From: Stemphylium vesicarium
Lineage: Eukaryota > Ascomycota > Dothideomycetes > Pleosporales > Pleosporaceae
DNA: 10,297 nucleotides
Direction of reading: 5' to 3'
Assembly (NCBI GenBank): GCA_004380135.1
Contig: QXCR01000395.1
Location: 1 to 10,297 of the forward strand
A model generated the notes under the pieces. It did not search any database and was not told where the DNA came from. It saw only the letters and a program-made list of their open reading frames with translations. Positions 1 to 8,287 of this stretch are shown here, one piece after another; within the stretch, counting starts at the first letter, position 1; the number at the start of each line of letters is the position of its first letter. A program made the translations under genes and the position numbers.

Positions 1-1589
1 CCACAAGGAACCACATAATGCAGTACTCAAGAAGATGCCCGACGGCAGTCTCAAGTACAACCAGCCGGAACTGGCCAGTACAGCCAAGGTAACCGCGCAA
101 GTAGAGACGCTACAACAACATTGGCAGCAGGAAGCAGCCAACTAGCAGTTCGAGCCCGAGGCAAACGGCTCCGACGAACTATTACAAGACGAAAAAGAGT
201 ACCGAGATATGGTTTCGAAAGAACGAACCTACGTACCCCTATATATAAGAAGAGACCTTATCACGGAACTACACGAGTCCCTAGAATACGGGTACGCAGA
301 ATTAGAAGAAATAGTTAGACGACTAGTAAAGGTATTCGCTATACCACGCTTGCGAGCGTAGATATAGAATATCCTAGGCAACTATTTAGTATATTACTAG
401 AATAAGCCTAAGAGATATAAGCCCTATAGCCTGCTGCAACCCTTATAGCCGCCCGAACGACCGTGGATTAGCGTAACAATAGACTTTATTATAAAGCTCC
501 TAAAATCGTTAGAACTAGGATTAGTAAGACTCTGCGATATAGTACTAGTCATCGTCAATCAATTAACTAAAGCAACAAAATTTGTGCCTACCGAAGAAAC
601 TATCATAGTAGAAGAATGCGCGTACGAGGTTTCTAAAGCACTAGTATTGGAGCATAGGATACCTAAAGAGTTTATTACTAATCGTAATAAACTATTTACG
701 TCTAAGTATTAGGACACATTCCTAGTAAGGTTAGGTGTAAAGAAGAAGCTATTAATAAGCTTCCACCCCGAGATAGACGGCTAGACGGAACGAACGAACT
801 AGACACTAGAATAGTATCTAAGGATGTACGCCAATAAGCTGCAAGATAACTAGGTTAAACTCTTACTAATAGCTTAATTAGCCTATAATAGCACGAAATC
901 GGCGACCACGAAGCACTCGCCGCACTATGCAAATTACGAATATAAGCTGGTTGCTTATTAAGATCTAAAGGACATAGAAAGTATTATAGTAGGCGTAGAC
1001 GATAAAGCCCGCCTTATATAAGAACTCTATAAAGAACTAAGTAAGAATATAGCTTAGAGGAACCTTACGATATCTAAGAGCGCGAATAAGTAAAGAATTA
1101 AGGGACTAATCTTTAAGAAGAGGGATAAAGTTCTCTTATTAAGATAAAATTTAAAAGTTAAAAGGCTATATAGAAAATTAGATAATCTCTAAATAGAACT
1201 CTTTAAAGTTCTAAAGGTAATAGGCTTAGTAAACTATAAACTCTAGTTACTACTAAGTATACGCATTTACTCTATCTTCTATAAGAATCTACTAGAACTA
1301 GCACCTCTAAATACTAAGCTAGTAATAGATATAGAGCTTAAAGACGACGAATATAAAGTTAAAGAAATTAAGAACCTATAGAAGTTTAGAGGTTAGTAAA
1401 AGTACTTAGTTAAGTAGAGAGAATAGCTAGAGAGCTATAATACTTAGGAACCTAAAGAAAATCTAATAAACTATAAGTTACTAGTATAGAAGTACTACTA
1501 GAAGTTCCTAAAGGAATTAGGATTAGTTCTATAAGAAAAGAGAAATAATTAAAAGAAGAAGAATTAAAGAAGTTAAGGTTAGCCTATAA

Positions 1590-2060
1590 CTAGCCTAGAT
1601 TAGCTAATAGTCTAGGTAGCGATGGTTCGACAATAGAGAGGTCCGTACCAGGGGCAGAGTCACCCTCGGCCTGCTCCCTCGCAAGATCCAGCTCCTTCAG
1701 CACAGCCAGGTCGCGCCGAGCAAACGACTGCTCCTGCGCCTCAGCCCCCAGGAGCTCCACCTCGCTTTGCGCAAGCTGCGCCTTTAGCCGAGCGACCTCC
1801 AGGCGCTTCTAACGCTTCTCCTGCTGAACCTTCTCCCACTCCTCATCCGAAACAAAAAGACTACACTCCGCCTTTACCGCAATATAACCTACACACTACC
1901 CTAAAGCAGTATCTATAAAGCACTAAAGACCCTTCTCTTAATAATAGCTATACTTCGCGACTATCTTAAGACGACAATTCTTAATTTATTTCGCATAAGC
2001 ACAGCGCTTATTAGTTAAAGACTATTTCTAGTTGCGACGAGAAATTTAAACCTTAAGCAT
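1590..2060 (-). pseudogene. Antisense ORF: Zn2Cys6-like cluster plus coiled coil, RIP-damaged
   Basis: On the - strand, antisense to the pol tail, a frame from an ATG at 2058-2060 to a TAG at 1590-1592 (about 156 codons) has only RIP-type stops. Residues encoded at 1952 down to 1863 have the spacing C-X2-C-X6-C-X8-C-X2-C-X6-C expected of a Zn(II)2Cys6 binuclear cluster. Three of the six positions are Cys and three are Tyr, the change TGC/TGT to TAC/TAT that RIP makes. Next come DEEWEKV and about 60 residues rich in Glu, Leu, Ala, Gln, Arg and Lys without Pro, like a coiled coil. This stretch escaped RIP and uses GAG, CAG, CTG and AAG codons, as a real gene would. From memory, small proteins of this Cys-cluster plus coiled-coil design are common beside fungal retrotransposons, but I cannot name the family. 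The pol tail on the + strand is also open here, so one strand could be a shadow. The true start may lie upstream, and the TAG end may itself be a mutated codon. Confidence 0.6.
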
Positions 2061-2185
2061 AGTTAGGAAGGCGTAAGGGGGAAAGAATATATAACGCGAT
2101 AGGCCTACTAAAGCCTTATATACAGCCTACGTTATAGAACGCGGCACAGGAAAATAATAATCTAGAGTATTAAAATAATATCTCT

Positions 2186-2199
2186 AAGAGGGGAGGTAA
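2186..2199 (+). other. Polypurine tract of element 1
   Basis: The run AAGAGGGGAGGTAA lies directly before the LTR start TGTTA (RIP-altered to TATTA here). This is where the RNase-H-resistant primer for plus-strand DNA synthesis sits in LTR retrotransposons. Its position fixes element 1 as + strand and the LTR to its right as the 3' LTR. The tract is inside the pol reading phase. Confidence 0.8.
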
Positions 2200-2675
2200 T
2201 ATTATAAGTAATAAGTAAAGACCTCTCTCTATTAAAGAATGTAAGGTTAGAGGCTAACTATTATATAAAATAAAAAGTTATAATTAGCGTAAGGCGCATA
2301 ATTACGTAATAGACATTCTACTAAGACTAGCCCTCCTAGAGATAGTAGGGCGCCTAGGGATATTAACTACTATAACTACTATAGATATCTCTAGGATAGT
2401 AGTAATAGTAGTAATAGTAATAGACTTAGTAATAAGGATATAAGAATAAAAAGGTTTTATTATTTCTCTTATTATAGTTAACTCTTATAGTTATATCTCT
2501 TACCTAAATTACTAATTAGTTATTTTATTACTTATATAAAATTAAATTATCTTTACCTAAATACCTACTATCCTACTTAGTCGCTAGACAACTCTACGGG
2601 CCTACCGCCATACAATACCTCACCTGCCTTAGTACGGACCAGGACCAGAGAAGTATCGCCGAACCCCGTATAACA
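2200..2675 (+). repeat. 3' LTR of element 1, heavily RIP-mutated
   Basis: The first 295 bp align along their length with the unmutated LTR at 10001-10297, with differences mostly C to T or G to A. Counted by hand, that stretch has about 2 CpA and 1 TpG, against about 27 and 21 in the unmutated copy. The LTR starts after the polypurine tract at 2200 (TATTA for TGTTA) and ends with ATAACA at 2675, total 476 bp. A TATA-like element (TATAAG, 2439-2444) lies in the promoter region, at the same place as in the other copy. The last 90 bp or so (about 2583-2675) are much less mutated. The part 2340-2432 differs from the other copy by more than RIP explains, so U3 is variable. No gene is seen in the LTR apart from a possible pol extension. 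Confidence 0.88.
2367..2411 (+). other. Hairpin-forming inverted repeat in U3 of the element 1 LTR
   Basis: Arms 2367-2382 and 2396-2411 are 16 bases each and pair at 15 of 16 positions around a 13-base loop. The arms are built of CTACTAT and ATAGTAG units. RIP on both strands makes TAG/CTA-rich DNA and can improve such symmetry, so the original stem may have been weaker. Confidence 0.55.
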
Positions 2676-2790
2676 AGTAGTACCCTTTCTACTTAACATC
2701 GTAGTATAGCTTCTATCCACGCCCCTAGCGCTTAAGCTGCTCGGCGACAATATCCTCTACGACGTACTCCTCCTCCCCGTCTACTTGTAG
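2676..2790 (-). other. Truncated chromodomain of element 2 pol
   Basis: After the acidic stretch GEEEYVVEDI (from about 2775 downwards) comes a chromodomain beginning that runs to V-K-(stop)-K-G-Y, with the Trp codon turned to TAG. The expected second half with the W-E-P motif is missing, because LTR DNA of element 1 starts at 2675. In this class the module targets integration to histone-marked chromatin. The loss comes from the insertion, not from RIP. Confidence 0.8.
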
Positions 2791-2899
2791 CGGCAGTGGC
2801 TAGTAGTTATCTTATACTTAACTTAGTAGCGGGTCTATGCTAGTAGGGCGAAGTTAGTTAACGTAGAAAATAGGGTAGTAACCTAGTAGGGTATCTAGT

Positions 2900-3960
2900 T
2901 TAACTAAATAACTATTAACTACCTTAATTATAGTGTACTTAGCGCTTTTCTAATCGAGCTTATAAGACTCGCGGCTAGTACTATACTACTTATTAAGCCT
3001 TAGCTAGACCTTATCGCCAACCTTATACTTCCTAGCCTCCTTACGGTGCTTATTCGCCTACTTCTCTTATTTAACTTAGGCTTCGGCTATACTAGCTTAA
3101 ACTAAGTTAAACACTTCTTAGAACTTAGCCGCGATGGTCTTAGTATTCTCGCGCTCTAAGCGCTCTTCAGCACTATACTTCTTACGATTAGCGCCTTAGG
3201 GTACTTCTAGCTACAGCGGGTCTACGTAGTAACCATGTTATAAGAAGAATAAGGATACTCCTATTAATATTGCGTCTCTTCTATTAATCGCTATCTAGGC
3301 TATAGGGCAAAGAGGTGCCTAATTATCTTATACCTAGCTAGTAAACGCTTAGATGTACGCTTCCTACACGCTATTTATTCGCTCTATTAACCTATCCGTC
3401 TATAGGTAGAAGGCTATTAATAGTTACTACTTAATCTTTAGGATCTTATAAAGGCGCTCCTATAATAGGCTTATAAACTAGCTATCTTAGTTAGACGTAA
3501 TTACGTTAGGTAGCTAGTAGTAAGCGACTACGTGCCTAAGGAACGCTTAGACTACTATCTCTATTCTTATATTAAGTAGTAGGATAAAGATATATCTTTT
3601 TCCTAGATAGTTAGTTACTATTATAAGATTCTTTATACCTTTACTAGTAGGTAATTCTTTAATAAAGTCTATTAAGATTTCCTTCTAGAGGCGATTAGGG
3701 ATAGGTAGTAGCTTAAGTAGTCTCTAGACTTCTTCTCTCTAAGGCTTTATCCTTCCGCACACGTCGCAGTTCCGTACGTAACGTCTGATGCTTTCCGTCA
3801 TGCCTGGCTAGAAGAAGTCACGAGCTAGCGTATAGTAGGTAATTTCTCTGCCTAGGTGGCTAGCTAATAGGGAACTATAGACTTTACTAATAATTTAGAT
3901 ACGCAGGTTCTCGCTATTTAGCACCTATCTTCTACCTTAGTATAATAACGCTCCTTAGTT
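2900..3960 (-). other. Integrase domain of element 2 pol
   Basis: In the zinc finger the first His reads Tyr, the second His (in SHLGRE) is kept, and both Cys of RNCDVCGR are kept at 3766-3768 and 3757-3759. The catalytic core has Asp at 3667-3669 (in ILIDFI), Asn for the second Asp at 3490-3492 (ITSN) and Glu at 3382-3384, giving D-X58-(D to N)-X35-E. The Asp to Asn change follows a T, so it is a TpG to TpA event. The sequence from 3755 to 3830 is clearly less mutated than its surroundings. Confidence 0.88.
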
Positions 3961-4449
3961 ATCTATTAAGTACTCTAAGATTAAATACTTTACGCCTATA
4001 CTTAGAGGGAACCTTTATTTCTAGTTAACTATAGCTTACTTAGCGTCTTTATACTACTAATTATTCTTTAGGGCCTCTAGCTATAACGTCTCTAACTCGT
4101 TCCGCTAAGCTAGGCTTCCGTCTGCTGCGGCTGAGTCCGTTAACTTAGCTTGTTCTGCAAGCGCCTCTCCTTCGTGCTCTGACTGCTCTACGCTGTCCCC
4201 GCCGGCAGTGTCCAGCTGCGCTGCGCCGTCGTTACTAACGGTGTCTAATAGTTCTTTAGTTAAACTAGGACGCACTCTAGTACGCCCTACACGTGTCCTT
4301 ACTAATAATACCTAGCTATCTACTAGGTCTTCCTTATCCTCGCTAGCTTCCTCGTAGCATTAGGACGTGGGTTTTAAGATCTATACTACGCGCTTCTAAA
4401 GACGCTCGTCTTTAGCGCCTATAGGCATGTCTTATTCTCTCCTTAAGAG

Positions 4450-4930
4450 AGCGTCGGCTCTTATATTCTACTTACCTGGTCGATACAGTAATTCTATATT
4501 ATAGCGACTTAGCAGCGCGGCCTAGCGCACTTAACGTTCGCTTAAGAGCTTTAGCTTTATAAAGTACTTAAAATTTTTATAGTTAGTTATTACCCTAAAG
4601 CTCTTAACTAAACGTAGTTTAGTATCCTACTTCTTAAGGTAGTAGACAATAGTAAGTAGCTTCTTATTATAGATCTTATAGTTACACTTATAGGCGTTAT
4701 TCTTCCTAGAGAAGTATGCGCAAGAACGTAGTACTCCCTCGTTGTTATATTGCGATAGTACTCCTCCTACTACGTAGCCCGACGAGTCGTATTCTAGTAC
4801 TATATCGCGTTCTAGGTTAAAAGTAGCGAGGTTTAGCTCTATAAGGAAGATCTCCTTTAGCTTATTAAACGCTAATTATTCTTTAGGTCCCTAGATAAAG
4901 CTTATATCTCTTATTAATTAAGTAAGAGGG
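4450..4930 (-). other. RNase H domain of element 2 pol
   Basis: The first catalytic Asp is present in EYDSSG (4786-4788). The expected catalytic Glu 37 residues on, in the motif read as NYKIYNKKLL, is Lys (4675-4677), and neighbouring acidic residues are Asn and Lys. The motif TNYKNF, where TDHxxL is usual, shows two further RIP-type changes, and the later Asp in NIRADA is kept. The domain would remove genomic RNA during cDNA synthesis and should be inactive here. Confidence 0.85.
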
Positions 4931-4939
4931 GAAGCTATT

Positions 4940-5760
4940 CTAGCGAAGTCTCTAATAAACCTTTAGTAGAAGTTTACGAAGCTAAGAAATAACTAAACGC
5001 CTTTTACTATCTTAGGAGCCTCTTAGTTCTTAATAGCTTTAACCTTATCTAGATCTATATAAATACCCTTCCTAGCGTTAATAATAAAGCTAAGATACTT
5101 AGTAGACTTTACCTTAAACTCGCATTTCTTAATATCTACGTAGAGGCCTACCCCCTAAAGCTTGCTAAGGACCTTTTAGACCTACTCTTAGTGTTGGTGT
5201 AGACTGCCGTCTGTGTAGATTAGCACGTCGTTAAGATATACTAAGTAGAACTCGTCGAGGTGCTCTCTTAAGGTCTAGTTAATATACTGCTAGAAGGTGC
5301 TTAGGGAATTTACTATACTAAAAGAGGTTACTAACTACTTAAAGAGAATAAAACGCGTTTAGAAGGCTATCTTTTATTTATCGCCTTTAGCTACACGGAT
5401 CTTATAGAAGGCTGCGATTACGTCTAGCTTAGTAAACTATTTAGCCTTACTTAGATTATTAAGCGTCTCCTAGATAAGTAGTAATAGGTATCTATCCTTC
5501 TTAGTTATCGCGTTTAACGCTTAGTAGTTAATATATAATTAGAGTTCTCCTCTAGATTTCTTAGTAAATAAGACTAGCGCTAAAGCTGGCGAGCTACTCA
5601 CGCGTATAAATCCCTTCTCGAGTAGGGAGGTGAGCTCCTTTTAGAGCACTAAAAGCTTACCTCTTAACATATTATATAGCGGGCCCCACGGCGGCTATAG
5701 CTGCTAACCATCCTTTAACTCAAACTTAATTTAATAGTCTACTCTAGATCCTCTATATAG
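4940..5760 (-). other. Reverse transcriptase domain of element 2 pol
   Basis: Motif A keeps its Asp (LDVIAAFYKIR, Asp at 5422-5424). The metal-binding motif reads Y-L-N-D-V-L-I-Y, with the first Asp changed to Asn (5230-5232) and the second kept (5227-5229). The two sites are 64 codons apart, normal for Ty3/gypsy RT. Several Trp and Gln codons are stops. The product cannot polymerise DNA. Confidence 0.9.
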
Positions 5761-5959
5761 AGGAAGCTTTGCTACTTCTTTTAGATTAAAGAGCTTATAG
5801 TAGCTCTAATAGAGCTCTAGTAGCAATAATCTTATATCTACTACCTTCTTTAGCGCTAGCGCCTTATTAATGTCTATAATAGAGGCAGCGAATACGCGCA
5901 CTCCCGTCTCTAGGTCCTTGGATCTCTTCAGGAGACCCGCAAACGTAGCCGCGCTTACC

Positions 5960-6400
5960 TAGCGGGCGACGTTCTGGCTTATAAAGCTCTCGTCGCACCT
6001 TACTTAAATACCCTTTAAGTATATAAATAAGCTTCTTTTTACTAGAGCAATTATAACGTTCTAGTAGTCTATCTACCTCTTTCCTAGGATGACGTCCTCG
6101 TCTATATTATTAATAACGTATACGTAGGCGACCTCTTAGTAGCCGTGCATATTAAACTTAAAATAAGAAACTTCCTTAATCTTAGATAGCTTCCTATTAA
6201 TTCTCTTAATTATCTAAGAAGTAATTAAAAAGTGCTTAAGATAGCTTTAGCGAGTAAACTTATAACTAATTAGCACGTAGTATAAATACCTACTATCTAT
6301 TAACGCGGTAGCGTTATAGATAGAGTTTATAATTAGATTAGCTATAAGAGGCGGGGTATTTATATATTAGTGTTAAAACTAGTTTAATTCGCTACTTATC
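5960..6400 (-). other. Aspartic protease domain of element 2 pol
   Basis: The active-site motif expected as D-[ST]-G reads D-S-R (Asp codon at 6295-6297, Arg at 6289-6291), a G to A change after T. About 60 codons later a D-V-I-L-G-R motif corresponds to the conserved I-L-G block of retropepsins. The domain would cut the Gag-Pol polyprotein. The region 5890-5990 just downstream is little mutated. Confidence 0.8.
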
Positions 6401-6446
6401 TACTAATCTATCTTTAAAGGCTCTAAGTTAAGACTTTAACTTAGAG

Positions 6447-8220
6447 CTACTCTTTTCCTAAGTCCTCTAAGTCGCTGCTATCTAATACTTTCGCGTGGCA
6501 CTTATAAGCAGGCGAGGGTTCACGCTGAGCTACCCTGCTCGCCTTAGTGCTCTTTGGCTTGGCACTCTTCTCGCAGTTCCTCGCTATATATCCTTTCTTG
6601 CCGCAGGAGTAGCACTTAATCTAATCGCTATTTAGTCTCTATTCCTTCGTACTTACTTTATTAGCCTTTATAGGTTCCTAATCTATATTCTCTAGTGGTA
6701 AGGGCGTACGAGCGCGGCCTTGCTTATTCTAGCCGTGAGGCCTATAAGCGTACTAGGTTAATCCTTCTCGCAACTTACTATAAAGGTTAATATAATAGAG
6801 ATTATTAGAGATCTTAATTACCTTATTAGTATACTCCTTAAAGCTAACGTGCTTTAGAGTCTATAGTATAAGCTATTAAAGTTCTATACTAAGGCTCTTA
6901 CTAAATATCTCTTAGAGAATAGTACTACTAAACTCTTAGCCTAATTCTACGCGCAACTAGTTAAACTTAGAAACGTAATTATAGACTAATTATTAGCTTT
7001 ACTTTAAGTACTAAAGTTTATTTAGGGCTTACTTCTATTAATATACGTTAAGGAACTAAGTATTTATATACTACTATATCTTCTCTACTAAACTTAGTCG
7101 ATTCTCTAGTATTTAGGGTAGAAGGACTTAATTAGCTTTATCTCTAGTTTAGCTAAGAACGTATTATTTCTTCGCATTCTTAGTAGGGAATAGGTGCTTA
7201 TTATACTTAAGTTTTCCTTTACACTTATACTTCTAACCTAGGTAGTTAGCGCGGCTACTATTATATCGCTCTAGGTTAGGGAGCCTCTTCTTATTTAGTT
7301 TTCCTAATATAGTTAGCGTTATTAAAGGATCTAGGTAACTCTTAGGCGTTAGTAAACGTGTAGTTTACTATATTTCTTGCTATTTAAGCGCTTCTAACTA
7401 AGAGGTTATTAGAGCTATTATCTACATAAGCTAAGTCAAGGCTGCCATTATTGCTGCTGTCGCGTTCTAAGACGCCTTTAGTGAGCCCTTAGGTGACTCC
7501 CCAGCCCCAGCTACGCTCTTCGTTCGCCTTGCGATTTCGTTGATCATCGGCGCTATCGCAGCTTCCTTCCATCCGTCGTTCTTAAGTATTTAGACGATAT
7601 CCTATTATATTTCGTTATTAGGTACTCTAGTAAGGTGCTTTACTAACGCGTAGGCTAATAACTTATTAGCGTTAAGGTTAGGCAAGTTATCCTCTATCTT
7701 CTAATCTTCTATTAGGAGGCGTACTTCTTAGCTATATATATGCCTGCTTCTCTTTATAAGACTTCTAATTAATATTTACTCATTAATCGCTCTCGTATTA
7801 GTAGCTAGCTACTCTAGAGCTACTAGTAGTGGCCTACTCCTCTATAGTAAGGACTAGTAGGGCTTTAATAGCCTATCGCTATTATAGGGCTTCTATAACT
7901 TACTCTTAGTAGTAAGTCCTTCTAAACGACCTTTAGTAGTTATTAGGCGGTCGCGTCTCTTAGGAACCTAATATCCTTTTACGCTCGCGATCTTCTACTA
8001 GTAGTTACGTTAGCTAGTATCGCGGCTTATACCTTATTTAATAGAGGACTAATAGGACTTACGTAGTAGACGTAGATATAGCTATCTTTCTAGTAGCGCT
8101 AACTAGCCTTTAGATAGCTCTTATATACTATAGTAGGCTAGACCTACCTCTTTAGCCTTTAAAGAGAATATAGGATTTTCCTAACTATTACTACTTACTA
8201 CCTTATAGTATCTTTTATAA
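6447..8220 (-). pseudogene. gag: Element 2 gag: capsid/nucleocapsid precursor with CCHC zinc knuckle
   Basis: A - strand phase (lowest codon coordinate = 0 mod 3) is traceable from about 8220 to a TAG at 6447-6449, roughly 590 codons with RIP-type stops only. The middle (about 6840-7300) looks like a retrotransposon Gag capsid domain. The knuckle at 6573-6614 reads C-X2-C-X4-Y-X4-C, where His has become Tyr and all three Cys are kept; a Lys/Arg-rich tail follows. The start is unresolved. An ATG at 7545-7547 (MINEIARR) is in phase but lies deep in the open phase. An ATG at 7781-7783 opens a different phase. Other ATG codons may have become ATA. The variable N-terminal part at 7440-7600 is little mutated. 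Gag forms the particle and binds the RNA through the knuckle. The sequence GGAAAAG at 6452-6458 (- strand) just before the stop is a possible -1 slippage site into pol. Confidence 0.82.
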
Positions 8221-8287
8221 CTAGTAGGACCTATTACTTAGTACTATTATAGTATTATATAAGGATTTTTCTATAGTATCCTTAATA

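Larger units (their letters stand above)
2..2199 (+). pseudogene. pol: Element 1 pol, C-terminal part: integrase, GPY/F-like region, chromodomain, Pro-rich tail
   Basis: One reading phase (codons starting at 2, 5, 8...) is traceable from the window edge to the LTR, broken only by TAG/TAA of the kind made from CAG, CAA or TGG. The integrase zinc finger keeps its first His (272-274); the second His (293-295) and both Cys positions (383-385, 392-394) now read Tyr. The catalytic core shows Asp at 482-484, Asn in place of the second Asp at 680-682 and Glu at 788-790, giving D-X65-(D to N)-X35-E. A basic C-terminal and GPY/F-like region leads to a chromodomain at about 1343-1510. There the conserved Trp codons of the VKW and TWEP motifs read TAG at 1415-1417 and 1445-1447. 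From about 1620 a Pro/Ala/Gln-rich tail runs to the polypurine tract. The enzyme would insert cDNA into chromatin; this copy cannot work. No indel is needed to read it. Confidence 0.92.
1..2675 (+). mobile_element. Element 1: 3' part of a Ty3/gypsy chromodomain LTR retrotransposon, RIP-damaged
   Basis: The order pol C-terminus, polypurine tract, 3' LTR on the + strand is that of the 3' half of a Ty3/gypsy element. Its gag, protease, RT and 5' LTR lie to the left of the window. Its right edge is placed at 2675, where the LTR ends in ATAACA, matching the TGTTAC start of the LTR (TG...CA ends with a 5-bp terminal inverted repeat TGTTA/TAACA). To the right the sequence turns at once into the opposite-strand chromodomain of element 2, so element 1 inserted into element 2. 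The 5 bases AGTAG at 2676-2680 are the candidate target-site duplication; the partner copy is off-window. Damage is light over roughly 1-330 and heavy over most of the rest. Confidence 0.92.
2676..6450 (-). pseudogene. pol: Element 2 pol: protease, RT, RNase H, integrase, truncated chromodomain
   Basis: One - strand phase (lowest codon coordinate = 1 mod 3) carries every pol domain from protease to chromodomain, so no net frameshift has accumulated in 3.7 kb; it is broken only by RIP-type TAG/TAA. Landmarks in order are protease D-S-R at 6289-6297, RT first Asp at 5422-5424, RT Y-L-N-D motif at about 5227-5238, RNase H Asp at 4786-4788, an acidic linker at about 4100-4260, integrase Cys pair at 3766-3768 and 3757-3759, and the D-N-E triad at 3667, 3490 and 3382. 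The polyprotein would process itself, copy RNA into cDNA and integrate it. Here every catalytic centre has lost at least one key residue. Relative to gag it is in the -1 phase. The N-terminal limit near 6450 is an estimate from the gag stop. Confidence 0.9.

Noticed and set aside
121..318. Open reading frame of 65 codons, + strand, Arg-rich
   Set aside because: It is out of phase with the pol frame of element 1 that covers the same bases and contains the integrase zinc finger. It is a shadow in a little-mutated region.
1622..1905. A captured host gene fragment, suggested by the GC-rich block
   Set aside because: The block is in phase with pol on the + strand and with the antisense ORF on the - strand and has no sharp edges of insertion. 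It is simply a stretch without RIP.
2395..2435. TAG/TAA trinucleotide microsatellite
   Set aside because: It lies in U3 of an LTR and is better explained by RIP turning CAG- and TGG-like units into TAG/TAA than by repeat slippage.
2200..2675. The LTR as 3' LTR of element 2
   Set aside because: Its orientation is + by comparison with the copy at 10001 and by the polypurine tract at its left, whereas element 2 is on the - strand and its LTR starts with a different sequence at 8803.
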